In this document: positions 1 to 7,402 of the stretch, piece after piece | Numbering within the stretch: position 1 is the first letter of the stretch | How the letters are laid out: every line of letters starts with the position of its first letter | Assembly (NCBI GenBank): GCA_024464205.1 | Contig: JANHAI010000008.1 | Coordinates: 1 to 14,391 of the forward strand | DNA length: 14,391 nt | Reading direction: 5' to 3' | Source: Candidatus Methanomethylicia archaeon | Lineage (GTDB): Archaea; Thermoproteota; Methanomethylicia; Methanomethylicales; Methanomethylicaceae | Made by a program: the position numbers and the translations under genes | Notes under the pieces: generated by a model | The model's database searches: none | What the model was told of the DNA's origin: nothing | Seen by the model: only the letters and a program-made list of their open reading frames with translations

Positions 1-646
1 CTGATTCTATAAGGAAGCCCCCAGTGCCGCAGAAAGGGTCGAGGAACCTTTCGCCGGCCCTCGCCCCCGAGAGGTTCACGAAAGCCCGGGCGATCTTTGG
101 CTCTAGGACGCCTGGGTGGAAGAACGGTCTGGACTTGGGCTTTCTCTTGCCGAAAGCCTTCCTGTCCGTCCTAATTCCCATCGAGAACGCAAATATCCCG
201 CCATCTGTAACCACGCCCCTTATCCAGACATCTGGATTCTTGAGGTCGACCTCGCTGTCCGTGCTTTCAAGGATTGCAGCGCCAAGGAGCCCCTGCAGCT
301 CCTGCGTGTCAACCCTCCCCCAGAAGTCCCTGACTCTCGTCACCTTGGCCCCGAAGCTCCTCCCTTCCAGGAAACCCCAATCGAACGCCTTGCTAGCCCT
401 CGTGAAATCTTCTTTTGATGGTGCTGACCGGAAAAGGAGCCTTCCGCCTTCCATCACGTACGCAGCCCTCTCCTGGAGTACCCTCTCACACCCCTCCGTA
501 GCATCAATGAGGAAGATCTGCTCGAAACGACCGATCTCTCGGTAATGGACGCCCTCAGAATCAAGTATTGCCAGCGCCTCGGAGTAAGGGAGAGTTGGAT
601 GCTCTCCAGAGAGGAGGAGCAGCAGCGCCTTCGACCGTGGCTCCAA
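1..646 (-). CDS. trmG10: tRNA (guanine-10-N2)-methyltransferase, Trm-G10/Trm11 family (3' end outside window)
   Basis: Methylates N2 of guanosine 10 in tRNA using SAM, as known for the archaeal Trm-G10 / eukaryotic Trm11 family. Only the first 215 residues are in the window. The N-terminal part (about 1-160) would hold the THUMP RNA-binding domain; the catalytic domain begins with FFHPGVLEPKIARAFVNL around 175-192 and the SAM-binding motif DPFCGTGG at 203-210, followed by FLIES at the window edge. The DPFCGTGG plus FHPG combination is typical of this family. The start is a TTG directly after the prs stop codon (TGATTG, no spacer); the only in-frame alternative upstream is blocked by a stop, and family proteins begin with a similar short leader. 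It is therefore the second gene of a prs operon and probably translated by re-initiation or coupling. The remaining catalytic motif (an NPPY-like sequence) cannot be seen here. Confidence 0.88.
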   Translation of the reverse strand, partial: MEPRSKALLLLLSGEHPTLPYSEALAILDSEGVHYREIGRFEQIFLIDATEGCERVLQERAAYVMEGGRLLFRSAPSKEDFTRASKAFDWGFLEGRSFGAKVTRVRDFWGRVDTQELQGLLGAAILESTDSEVDLKNPDVWIRGVVTDGGIFAFSMGIRTDRKAFGKRKPKSRPFFHPGVLEPKIARAFVNLSGARAGERFLDPFCGTGGFLIES

Positions 647-1516
647 TCAAGATATCCCCTTCACTATAAGGGGGGCAACGGATATCGCGCTTATCTCGCT
701 CTCGACCGTGTCGGTCCCAAGCACTTCGTCGACGCCAGAGGTCTTCATCCTCTCCCTTGCGCCTGCGACAAGCAGGGGGTGAGTACAGAAAGCCATCACC
801 CTTGATGCCCCCCTGTCTTTCATCATCTTTGCTGCGCTCGCTATCGTCCCGCCGGTGCTTATCATGTCGTCTACTATCGCAATGTCCCTTCCCGACGCGT
901 CGACCCTTTCCCCCTTCACCGTTATGGCACCAGTTATCCTGTCCCTCGCCTTCTCGAAGTTCCCGTACTCTGCCCCGACGATTTCGGCCACCCTCTTCGC
1001 GATCATTATCGCGCCCTTGTCCGGGGAGAGTATGTAGGGGCTCTTAAGGTTCAAGTCCCTGATGTACTTCCCTATCACTTCAGAAGCGTAAAGGTTCTTT
1101 GCTTTTATCGTGAACGCGCTCAACGTCGATTCCTTATGGAGATCGACAGTGATGAACTGGTCTGCCCCTGCGCCCTCAATCAGCTTGAAGAGCGTCTTGA
1201 TGCTGACGGTTTCACCGTCCCTGAACCTCATGTCCTGCCTGGCGTAGGCCATGTAAGGAGCTATGACTGTGACTTTCTTCGCTCCCATGTCCTTCAAGGC
1301 ATCTGTAAGGAGGAGCAACTCGATGAGCCTCTTGTCCTGCTGCGGGAAAGTAGTGTGCACTAGCGCCACCGCCTCGCCCGCCACCGCCTCCCTCAGCCTG
1401 ATGTACGATTCCCCGTCTGGGAACGTCTTGTAGTCGAGATCGACCCTCCTGCAGCCAGCGATCTCTGCGACCTTGGCTCCCAGGTTTAATGATGAAGGTC
1501 CAGGTATTACTATCAA
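647..1516 (-). CDS. prs: Ribose-phosphate pyrophosphokinase (PRPP synthetase), archaeal type
   Basis: Makes 5-phosphoribosyl-1-pyrophosphate from ribose 5-phosphate and ATP in the cytoplasm, feeding purine, pyrimidine, histidine and tryptophan synthesis. The protein has 289 residues, normal for the short archaeal form. Visible motifs are FPDGESYIR (32-40), the YARQDMRF segment (91-98), the divalent-cation motif DLHKES (125-130), SPDKGA (164-169), the catalytic flexible-loop region KARDR (189-193) and the ribose-phosphate loop IVDDMISTGGT (214-224). An open frame runs to an ATG at 1549, but the family starts M-I-V-x-x-G/P, matching a TTG at 1516 that follows a GGAGG site by 9 bases; I chose that. 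It shares a short divergent promoter region with amrS and is followed without a gap by the tRNA G10 methyltransferase, linking nucleotide supply and tRNA modification only by co-transcription. Confidence 0.95.
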   Translation of the reverse strand: MIVIPGPSSLNLGAKVAEIAGCRRVDLDYKTFPDGESYIRLREAVAGEAVALVHTTFPQQDKRLIELLLLTDALKDMGAKKVTVIAPYMAYARQDMRFRDGETVSIKTLFKLIEGAGADQFITVDLHKESTLSAFTIKAKNLYASEVIGKYIRDLNLKSPYILSPDKGAIMIAKRVAEIVGAEYGNFEKARDRITGAITVKGERVDASGRDIAIVDDMISTGGTIASAAKMMKDRGASRVMAFCTHPLLVAGARERMKTSGVDEVLGTDTVESEISAISVAPLIVKGIS

Positions 1517-1525
1517 GAGACATTG

Positions 1526-1530
1526 CCTCC
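1526..1530 (-). promoter_or_regulatory. Ribosome binding site of prs (GGAGG)
   Basis: GGAGG lies 9 bases before the TTG at 1516 and decides that start over an ATG further upstream at 1549. With a TATA-like box near 1556-1565 on this strand, the predicted transcript start (about 1534) would lie downstream of the 1549 ATG, which supports the TTG. Confidence 0.7.
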
Positions 1531-1552
1531 AAATTCTTATTTCCCCCATTCA

Positions 1553-1565
1553 CTTAAGATTTATT
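1553..1565. promoter_or_regulatory. Shared divergent TATA region of prs and amrS
   Basis: The AT-rich stretch TTAAGATTTATT reads as a TATA-like box on both strands. On the plus strand it sits 20-30 bases before the amrS start codons at 1580/1586, implying a leaderless or nearly leaderless mRNA. On the minus strand it would place the prs transcript start near 1534, leaving a leader of about 18 bases that contains the GGAGG site. Assigned by position and composition only. Confidence 0.45.
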
Positions 1566-1579
1566 GTGGTATTCCTCAA

Positions 1580-2593
1580 ATGCGAATGCTAAAGGAAGCC
1601 TATCTCTATGAAAAGAGGGAGATGGGGGCGGTCAAATGCAACCTCTGCGGATGGCGCTGCACAATAATGCCCGGTAAAAGGGGCGTATGCGGCGTAAGGG
1701 AGAACATTGACGGAACACTCTTCAGCTTAGTATACGGCAAAGCGATCTCATACGGCATCGATCCCATCGAGAAGAAGCCGCTTTTTCACTTCCACCCTGG
1801 GACCACGGCTTTCTCGATCGCTACTGTCGGGTGCAACTTCAGATGCGAATTCTGCGACAACTGGGTGATAAGCCAGAATAAAGAGATTAGCGGGGAATCC
1901 CTTTCGCCCGATCAGGTCGTCTCGATGGCAAAACAGAACGGTTGCAGGTCGATAAGCTACACCTACACTGAGCCGACGATCTTCTTCGAGTACGCCTTCG
2001 ACACATCGAAGCTGGCTCACGCCGAAGGCATATGCAACACATTCGTCACCAATGGCTATCTTACGCCCGAGGCCATCGACATGATCTCCCCTTATTTGGA
2101 TGCAGCAACAGTTGACTTCAAGGGCAGCGGCGAGCCAGAATTCTACAAGAGGTATTGCGGGATAAATGCTGTCAGCCCAATCTTCGAAGCCTTGGAGGAG
2201 ATGAGGCGGAGAGGGATATTCATCGAGGTCACTAACCTCATAGTCCCAGGAGGGGGAGACAAGAGGGCACCCTTCGTAAAGTTGGTAGATTGGGTAATCG
2301 AGCATCTTGGCGGCGAGACGCCGTTCCATATCCTTAGGTTCTTCCCCAGCTTCAAATACACCAGGCAAGAGGAGACGCCTGAGAGGCTCCTTCTGGACTT
2401 TTGGCAAGCCGCAACCGATGCAGGATTGAAGCATGTGTATCTCGGAAATGTCAGGAACCAAAAGTATGAGAACAGCTATTGCCCCTCCTGTAAGAAGACC
2501 ATAATCGAGAGGTGGGGCTTCGAGATATTGTCAATGAACCTGGATGGGAGAAGATGCCACTTCTGCGGTGCTGAACTGAATTTTGTACTATGA
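1580..2593 (+). CDS. amrS: AmmeMemoRadiSam-system radical SAM enzyme (AmrS-like)
   Basis: Radical SAM protein of the AmrS / pyruvate-formate-lyase-activase-like group. The reaction is not established; the name comes from its frequent genomic company with AMMECR1 and Memo proteins. The 337-residue protein has an N-terminal cysteine set C20, C23, C27, C37 (CNLCGWRC...GVCG), the radical SAM CxxxCxxC motif at C85, C89, C92 (GCNFRCEFC), a TYTEPT segment, and a C-terminal zinc-ribbon-like pair C301/C304 and C326/C329. All cluster ligands are present, so it should bind [4Fe-4S] and SAM. Two ATGs (1580, 1586) are plausible starts; the open frame reaches 1523, but those extra residues are unlike the family start, which resembles MLKEAYLYEK. 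It diverges from prs. Neither AMMECR1 nor Memo is in this window. Confidence 0.88.
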   Translation: MRMLKEAYLYEKREMGAVKCNLCGWRCTIMPGKRGVCGVRENIDGTLFSLVYGKAISYGIDPIEKKPLFHFHPGTTAFSIATVGCNFRCEFCDNWVISQNKEISGESLSPDQVVSMAKQNGCRSISYTYTEPTIFFEYAFDTSKLAHAEGICNTFVTNGYLTPEAIDMISPYLDAATVDFKGSGEPEFYKRYCGINAVSPIFEALEEMRRRGIFIEVTNLIVPGGGDKRAPFVKLVDWVIEHLGGETPFHILRFFPSFKYTRQEETPERLLLDFWQAATDAGLKHVYLGNVRNQKYENSYCPSCKKTIIERWGFEILSMNLDGRRCHFCGAELNFVL

Positions 2594-2650
2594 CGGCCTC
2601 TTAAGTAAAACGCCCGGGAGAGAAGCCCGCCCTGGCAGCTTCAAGGTCGA

Positions 2651-2660
2651 ACTTTATTAA
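2651..2660 (+). promoter_or_regulatory. TATA-like box for the zinc-ribbon/GPN operon
   Basis: CTTTATTAA is centred about 38 bases before the ATG at 2693, predicting a transcript start near 2681 and a leader of about 12 bases carrying GGTG. The 99 bases between amrS and the operon hold nothing else I can identify. Confidence 0.45.
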
Positions 2661-2692
2661 CCACCTCCTGAGACTATTATCCGGTGTCTTTC

Positions 2693-2890
2693 ATGAATGC
2701 TTGCCCCGAATGCGCTGGCGAACTCAAGTACGACCCGTCCCAGCGCCGTTACGTCTGCAAGAGCTGCGGCCTCGCGCTGAACAGGGACGAGATCGACGAG
2801 CTCAAATCGAAATATGGCGCTTCCACCCCCGAAGAAGAGAAAGAGAAGATGAAGAAAGATTACCTCAAATGGTGGTCCACCAAAAAATAA
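2693..2890 (+). CDS. Small TFIIB-type zinc-ribbon protein
   Basis: A 65-residue protein with one zinc ribbon made by C4-x2-C7 and C22-x2-C25 (CPEC...CKSC), of the type seen at the N-terminus of TFIIB. An acidic and basic helical tail follows, ending in KDYLKWWSTKK; from memory, similar W-W-K-rich ends occur in small archaeal zinc-ribbon proteins of unknown function. No other domain is present, so it is not a TFB fragment with lost cyclin folds but a free-standing ribbon. The ATG at 2693 gives a start right before the first cysteine pair; a GTG at 2684 is an in-frame alternative, but its bases form part of the GGTG site. It is the first gene of a four-gene run and its stop lies 2-5 bases before the next start. 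Function unknown; protein or nucleic-acid binding is a guess from the fold. Confidence 0.8.
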   Translation: MNACPECAGELKYDPSQRRYVCKSCGLALNRDEIDELKSKYGASTPEEEKEKMKKDYLKWWSTKK

Positions 2891-2895
2891 GGTTG

Positions 2896-3693
2896 GTGGC
2901 ATGTATAAACGCAGAGATACTCTCAACCGGTAGGGAACTCCTGATAGGGAAGACTGTCAATACCAACGCCTCGTGGCTGGCGTCCAGGCTGGCAGGCTCT
3001 GGCATCGATGTTACAAGGATAACCGCCGTGGGGGATGAAATTGCGGAAATATCTGCTGCCCTATCCGAATCCCTGAAAAGGCGCCCTTCAATAATCATAA
3101 TCACGGGTGGCTTAGGGCCCACTTATGACGATCTCACCCTCGATGGGGTCGCCTCAGCCCTCAGGATCCCCCTGGACCTCAACAGCGACGCACTGGATCA
3201 GGTCGAAAAGAAGTACAGATCGCTCGGATTACCCCTGACTGGAGAGCGCATCAAGATGGCGTTCCTCCCTTCAGGATCGCAGCCAATAAGGAACGATCTC
3301 GGAACGGCACCTGGGGTCGTGATGGACTGGATGGGGACCTTGATCTTTTGCCTGCCAGGCGTACCCAGAGAGATGATTGCGATGTACGATAGCTATGTCT
3401 CAAAGGCAATAGGCGCATGCACGCCGTCTTTTCATGAGCACTCTTTCGTGATCAAGGGGATCCCTGAATCTGCCCTGGCACCACTCATAGAGAAATGGCA
3501 CAAAGCCAATAGGGACATTTACATAAAATCCCATCCGTCGGGATCAGAATCCCGCCCAGCAATCGAGATCCACTTGTCGGCCGTCCACAAGGAAGGAATA
3601 CAGGACCGGGATCTGGCTGAGGCCGAGGAATCCTTCCGCGCGCTGTTGTCCGAGCTAAAAATCGACACGACTGATGGGGGAAAGAGGAAATGA
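2896..3693 (+). CDS. CinA-like / molybdopterin-binding-fold protein (COG1058)
   Basis: A 265-residue protein with the MoaB/MogA-like fold of the CinA N-terminal domain. The opening INAEILSTGREL, the NTNASWLA segment and GGLGPTYDD (71-79) are the family signatures, followed by LGTAPG and LPGVPREM. Archaeal members often stand alone without the C-terminal nicotinamide-nucleotide deamidase domain, as here; some databases label them NMN-deamidase-related. The substrate is unknown. The start is uncertain: GTG 2896 is taken, with TTG 2893 and GTG 2872 as alternatives, because the conserved part begins only a few residues later. The stop overlaps the next gene in an ATGA arrangement, showing translational coupling with the GPN GTPase. 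Confidence 0.85.
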   Translation: MACINAEILSTGRELLIGKTVNTNASWLASRLAGSGIDVTRITAVGDEIAEISAALSESLKRRPSIIIITGGLGPTYDDLTLDGVASALRIPLDLNSDALDQVEKKYRSLGLPLTGERIKMAFLPSGSQPIRNDLGTAPGVVMDWMGTLIFCLPGVPREMIAMYDSYVSKAIGACTPSFHEHSFVIKGIPESALAPLIEKWHKANRDIYIKSHPSGSESRPAIEIHLSAVHKEGIQDRDLAEAEESFRALLSELKIDTTDGGKRK

Positions 3694-4445
3694 ACTTCAC
3701 GTTCATAATGGGCACGGCGGGCTCTGGGAAATCTGCATTGGCCCTCGCACTTTCCAGCAGGATAGCGAGTTCTGATGTGAGCACGGCGATCGTGAACTTG
3801 GATCCTGGAGTGAGGTGGCTCCCATACTCCCCGGATGTGGATATCAGGGATTACGTCAACTACGACAAGCTCGTGGATCAGTACAACCTTGGCCCCAATG
3901 GCGCTCTGGTTGCATGCGTTGACGCCGCCGTGACCCATGTCGCCTCGATGAGGGCAGAGCTCGAGAAGCTCAGCCCGGACTACGTCATTGTAGACACGCC
4001 GGGGCAGATGGAGCTATTCGCTTACAGGGACGCAGGCACCCTTATTGCGTCCTCTATCTCTGAAGGGCAGTTCAGCACGATCTTCCTTGCTGATTCCATC
4101 TTTCTCAACAGGGCATCCGATTTCGTCTCGCTCCTCCTGCTGGCATACTCCGTTCAGAGCAGGTTCATGGCTCCGCAAATCAACTGCGTCTCAAAGGTCG
4201 ATCTCCTCCCGAGGAGCGTTTATGAAAAGGGGATCCTCTGGACCACGGAGCCTGAAGCGCTTCTTGACGAATTCGTCTCTGAGAAGCCCACTTTGCGGTC
4301 CGAGATCAGTGCCAGAACTTTAGAATCCCTCATCGATCTCGGTGCTTTAGGAGAGTTTATATTCACGTCTTCAAATACAGGAGAGGGATTGGACGACCTA
4401 TACGCGCAGATCCAGCGTGTGCATCAAGCAGGGGAGGACCGTTAA
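3690..4445 (+). CDS. GPN-loop GTPase
   Basis: A 251-residue P-loop GTPase of the GPN family. Visible motifs are the Walker A loop GTAGSGKS (8-15), the family-defining Gly-Pro-Asn insert at 68-70 (LGPNGAL), the G3 motif DTPGQ (102-106) and the base-specificity motif SKVD (168-171). Eukaryotic GPN1-3 are needed to assemble and import RNA polymerase II; archaeal members are dimeric GTPases of unsettled role. It overlaps the preceding CinA-fold gene by four bases (ATGA), with GAGG a few bases before the ATG. The next gene starts 18 bases after its stop. Length is normal for the family. The assignment is firm; the cellular target is unknown. Confidence 0.93.
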   Translation: MNFTFIMGTAGSGKSALALALSSRIASSDVSTAIVNLDPGVRWLPYSPDVDIRDYVNYDKLVDQYNLGPNGALVACVDAAVTHVASMRAELEKLSPDYVIVDTPGQMELFAYRDAGTLIASSISEGQFSTIFLADSIFLNRASDFVSLLLLAYSVQSRFMAPQINCVSKVDLLPRSVYEKGILWTTEPEALLDEFVSEKPTLRSEISARTLESLIDLGALGEFIFTSSNTGEGLDDLYAQIQRVHQAGEDR

Positions 4446-4453
4446 CAGCTTAT

Positions 4454-4461
4454 GGTGATCC
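4454..4461 (+). promoter_or_regulatory. Ribosome binding site GGTGATCC deciding the coiled-coil start
   Basis: GGTGATCC is an exact 8-base complement of the usual archaeal 16S rRNA 3' end. It lies so that the GGTG core is 6 bases from the ATG at 4464. This favours 4464 over the earlier in-frame ATG at 4452, whose G forms part of the site. Confidence 0.75.
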
Positions 4462-4463
4462 AA

Positions 4464-5342
4464 ATGGAAAATCGACCAAGCGAGGTTGGTCAAGCTTCTA
4501 GGCAACTTCAGACCCTTAGGAGCCAGCTCGAAATTGAATATGAAAGGCTCAACAAGCTCCGGGATAGGAAGAACGAGCTGCTTGCAAAGATGAGCGAGCT
4601 TCAGGAAGCCTCAATCAACGCTAAATTCGCCAGGGATGAGAAGAACAAGATCATAGCAGAGAAAAAGGCCCAGAGAGACAAGCTGCATCAAGCAAGGGCG
4701 GAGCTCGCTGAGAAGATCAATGCCCTCATAGAGAAGAAAAGGGCTGTCGTCTCATCAGTCAAGGAGCCAGAGGAAGAGCTAGTGCGGCAGCTTAAAGAAA
4801 TCACTTGGAAATACCAGACAACCACCTTGTCCATCGAAGAGGACAGGAAAGCCGTCCAGACTATAGCATCTCTGGAGAAGAAGCTGGCCTTTTTCAAGAA
4901 GACAAAGGACATCGACCAAGAGATACGCAACCTCAAGTCCCAGTCTAATGAGTTGAGGCAGAAGGCAAATGATCTGCACAAGGAGATCCTACAGCTAGCT
5001 GAAGAATCGAAGTCGTTCCATGAGCGCCTCCTCAGCGCCCATGAAGAAGGCTCGGTCTATGCGGAAGAGCTGAACTCCATAAGGTCAGAGATGACAGCCA
5101 TCTGGGAACACATCCAGCAGTCAAAAGTACAGCTCTCAGACGCAAGGCTAAAATTCGACATTGCAAAGACTGCGGCAATGCAACAGAAAGCTGCCCAACT
5201 CGCTGAGCAGGTCAAGCTCACAATTTCGAAGAGGGCCGAGCTCGCCAGCAGGGCATCCGAAAAGCTCAAGCGCGGTGAGCGCCTGACCTTTGAGGAGTAC
5301 GGTGCTCTGCTCGAGGAGAAGGCAGGGAGCGAGGGCAACTAA
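4464..5342 (+). CDS. Archaeal coiled-coil protein (COG1340-like)
   Basis: A 292-residue, highly charged protein that is almost entirely heptad-rich helix from about residue 5 to 255, with no membrane segment, signal peptide or enzymatic motif. The C-terminus is a short conserved-looking element, KLKRGERLTFEEYGALLEEK, resembling the end of archaeal coiled-coil proteins in COG1340. These are often annotated as phosphoserine-phosphatase-like in databases, a label not supported by any visible catalytic motif. The start at ATG 4464 is set by the strong GGTGATCC site. It is the last gene of the zinc-ribbon/CinA-fold/GPN operon and is followed by a T-rich stretch. A structural or scaffold role is inferred from the shape only. 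Confidence 0.8.
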   Translation: MENRPSEVGQASRQLQTLRSQLEIEYERLNKLRDRKNELLAKMSELQEASINAKFARDEKNKIIAEKKAQRDKLHQARAELAEKINALIEKKRAVVSSVKEPEEELVRQLKEITWKYQTTTLSIEEDRKAVQTIASLEKKLAFFKKTKDIDQEIRNLKSQSNELRQKANDLHKEILQLAEESKSFHERLLSAHEEGSVYAEELNSIRSEMTAIWEHIQQSKVQLSDARLKFDIAKTAAMQQKAAQLAEQVKLTISKRAELASRASEKLKRGERLTFEEYGALLEEKAGSEGN

Positions 5343-5371
5343 ATTAGTTATTTAAACTTTCCTATTTTTCG
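5343..5371 (+). terminator. T-rich stretch, possible terminator of the four-gene operon
   Basis: Directly after the coiled-coil stop come short T-runs including CCTATTTTTC. Archaeal termination often occurs at T-tracts without a hairpin. It lies just before the DUF373 promoter. Position and composition are the only evidence. Confidence 0.35.
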
Positions 5372-5378
5372 GAGAAAC

Positions 5379-5388
5379 ACTTTAAACG
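5379..5388 (+). promoter_or_regulatory. Promoter of the DUF373 gene (purine-rich BRE plus TATA)
   Basis: GGAGAAACACTTTAAACG combines a purine-rich BRE-like element with the box CTTTAAAC. The centre lies about 37 bases before ATG 5420, predicting a start near 5410. Confidence 0.5.
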
Positions 5389-5419
5389 CCTCCCTCACAA
5401 ACAATTCATTGTGGGGGCA

Positions 5420-6514
5420 ATGAGCAAGAGGGACAAGCGAATCCTAGTCCTCAGTGTCGATAAGGACAACGACGTGGGTCGCGTTACCGGCGTTTCCACG
5501 CCAATTATAGGTCGCGACAAGGTATCTTCGATTGCGACCCTCTTTGCCATTAAATCCCCTGAAGATTCAGACACAAACTCCATCTTCGCAGCAATTAACA
5601 CCTTCGATTCCCTCGTAGAGGAGGGCATCACGTGTGAGATCGCTGTCCTAGCAGGGTCCGAGGAAGGCGGTTTCAAAGGAGACCTGAAGATCGCTGCCGA
5701 GCTCGACTATGTGCTCAAAAACTTCAAGGCAGACGGCGCCGTATTCGTAAGCGACGGCGCTTCTGATGAGCAGCTAATCCCCGCGATACAGTCCAAAATC
5801 CCGATCATATCCGTAAAAAGGGTGTTCGTCCAGCAGCAGAAAAGCGTGGAAGAGACCTATGTGCTGCTCTATCGTTACCTCAAGAAGCTCGGGGAGCCAG
5901 AATACTCGAAGATCGCCCTCGGTGTGCCAGGGATAATAATACTCGCAACGATAGCCCTTTACTTCGCAAACCTGTTGAATTATGCCGTCCTGTCGCTTGG
6001 AATAATCGTGAGCGTGGTCCTAATAGTCAAGGGCTTCAACGTGGACAGCTCAGTCAAGTCAGCTTGGTCAGAATCTCCAATACGGCTGATCACAACGATA
6101 ATAGGGCTCATAATAGCCATCGTTGCTGTTTACAGGGGACTTAGCCTTGCTATATTGGGCGCCTCCCTCCCGGACGAGGTAGCGAGATTTGTAAGCCTCG
6201 TTTTAGAGAATATGATTGACCTGCTCGTCATCGGGGTCGTTATCTTCCTTGCTGGCAAGATGGTCGTCAAGTATCTGGAAGAATCGCCAAAGCTTTGGCA
6301 CGAGATCGTGGCCCTAGTCGCCCTCGTATTTATCAGGCAGATAGTCTTGGATGCCGCCATCATAGTCGCAAATCCCACTGCAAACCTGATCCCGTTTATC
6401 TTAACGGCCGCTATTGGAGCTGGCGTGTGCGCGGTATTGGTAATCATATTTACTCTGACTCCAAGATTCAAGAAAACCCGCTCGACGGAACCTTCAAAGA
6501 AAAAAACGGGATGA
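5420..6514 (+). CDS. DUF373 family membrane protein
   Basis: A 364-residue archaeal DUF373 protein of unknown function. Residues 1-160 form a soluble domain with alternating strands and helices and conserved-looking acidic motifs VDKDNDVG (13-20) and SDGASDE (111-117). Six hydrophobic segments follow at about 166-186, 188-205, 221-246, 264-282, 293-317 and 322-347, then a basic tail rich in Lys, Arg and Ser that would be cytoplasmic by the positive-inside rule. The ATG at 5420 is chosen; a GTG at 5411 is in frame but coincides with the predicted transcript start. It stands alone between a T-rich stretch and the convergent cis-prenyltransferase gene, 28 bases away. The Asp-rich N-terminal motifs suggest metal or nucleotide binding, but this is not demonstrated. 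Confidence 0.85.
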   Translation: MSKRDKRILVLSVDKDNDVGRVTGVSTPIIGRDKVSSIATLFAIKSPEDSDTNSIFAAINTFDSLVEEGITCEIAVLAGSEEGGFKGDLKIAAELDYVLKNFKADGAVFVSDGASDEQLIPAIQSKIPIISVKRVFVQQQKSVEETYVLLYRYLKKLGEPEYSKIALGVPGIIILATIALYFANLLNYAVLSLGIIVSVVLIVKGFNVDSSVKSAWSESPIRLITTIIGLIIAIVAVYRGLSLAILGASLPDEVARFVSLVLENMIDLLVIGVVIFLAGKMVVKYLEESPKLWHEIVALVALVFIRQIVLDAAIIVANPTANLIPFILTAAIGAGVCAVLVIIFTLTPRFKKTRSTEPSKKKTG

Positions 6515-6542
6515 TAAGCAGGGATCGGCTCATCCGCCCATT

Positions 6543-7361
6543 TTACCTACCGAACCGCCTCTGCCTTTGCTGAAAAGTCCTTATTGCCCTCAAAAAATCT
6601 ATTTTCCTGAGTTCAGGCCAATAAATGTCCATGAAGTAAAATTCCGAATACGCGCTCTGCCAAAGAAGGAAGCCGCTGAGCCTCTCCTCGCCGGAGGTCC
6701 TTATTATCAAATCAGGGTCTTCGTCGCCTTCAGTATAGAGGAACCTCGAGAAGCTCTTCTCGTCAATCTCCTCAAGCTTAAGCTTTCCTGACGCCACAGC
6801 CCTCGCTATGGTTCTCGTGGCGTCTATTATCTCAGCGCGCCCTCCATATGCGATGGCAACATTGAGCTTCTTTTTGCTGTACCCTTTTGTCCTCTCGGAA
6901 GCCTCCCTGATAGTCGCGTTGAGGCTTTCAGAGAGGAGGTCTAGCCTCCCTAACGCCCTGACCCTGACCTGGTTTTTGTGTATCTCTTCGTTTTCCAATA
7001 TCTCCCTGAATCCTTTCTCGGCAAGGTTGAAGAGCTGCCTCACCTCCTCCTTCGGGCGCTCCAGGTTCTCTGTCGAGAGTGCGTATATGGTGACAGCATC
7101 TATGCCCAATTCCCAGCACCATTTCAGGACCTCCTTCAGCTTCTCAAAGCCGAACTCATGCCCATGGATCGGCTCCAGCCCAGCCTCTCTTGCCCAGCGC
7201 CTGTTGCCGTCAAGTATAAGGCCGATGTGCCTCGGCATCTTCCCTCCTTTTACGGAATTGTTGAGCCTCCTCTCGTAATACCTGTACACCCACCCCTCGA
7301 GCCAGTTCTGAATGGGGGCGATGAACTTGGGTTTCAACTTTTTCACGCTCGTTTGGGACAT
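6543..7361 (-). CDS. uppS: Cis-prenyltransferase (polyprenyl diphosphate synthase, UppS-like)
   Basis: Condenses isopentenyl diphosphate onto an allylic diphosphate to make the long cis-polyprenyl carrier used for N-glycan and cell-envelope assembly at the membrane. The 272-residue protein shows the full family pattern: HIGLILDGNRRWA with catalytic Asp51, the HGHEFG segment (66-71), YALSTENLERP (93-103), VAIAYGGRAEI, and the C-terminal RTSGEERLSGFLLWQ and EFYF motifs that hold diphosphate and magnesium. About 40 residues precede the catalytic core, including an amphipathic IQNWLEGWVYRYYERR stretch, as in archaeal homologues. The open frame reaches 7406, but the ATG at 7361 lies 20-25 bases after a TATA-like box and overlaps nothing, so I chose it. 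Whether the chain product is undecaprenyl- or dolichol-length cannot be told. Confidence 0.93.
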   Translation of the reverse strand: MSQTSVKKLKPKFIAPIQNWLEGWVYRYYERRLNNSVKGGKMPRHIGLILDGNRRWAREAGLEPIHGHEFGFEKLKEVLKWCWELGIDAVTIYALSTENLERPKEEVRQLFNLAEKGFREILENEEIHKNQVRVRALGRLDLLSESLNATIREASERTKGYSKKKLNVAIAYGGRAEIIDATRTIARAVASGKLKLEEIDEKSFSRFLYTEGDEDPDLIIRTSGEERLSGFLLWQSAYSEFYFMDIYWPELRKIDFLRAIRTFQQRQRRFGR

Positions 7362-7378
7362 CCTGTCTTTGCTAACCA

Positions 7379-7387
7379 ATTTAAATA
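7379..7387 (-). promoter_or_regulatory. TATA-like box of uppS
   Basis: ATTTAAAT, read on the minus strand, lies about 22 bases before the ATG at 7361, so the uppS mRNA is probably leaderless. The box lies in the 41-base gap after the M24 peptidase stop, so uppS can be transcribed independently of that gene. Confidence 0.5.
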
Positions 7388-7402
7388 ATCTTCCGCCTCC
7401 CG

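Noticed and set aside
1748..2461. 237-codon open frame on the minus strand opposite amrS
   Set aside because: It is antisense to a gene with complete radical SAM motifs, shows no recognisable domain, and has no promoter or ribosome site; it results from codon bias of the real gene.
4452..4463. ATG at 4452 as start of the coiled-coil gene
   Set aside because: Its last base begins the GGTGATCC ribosome site that correctly serves the ATG at 4464.
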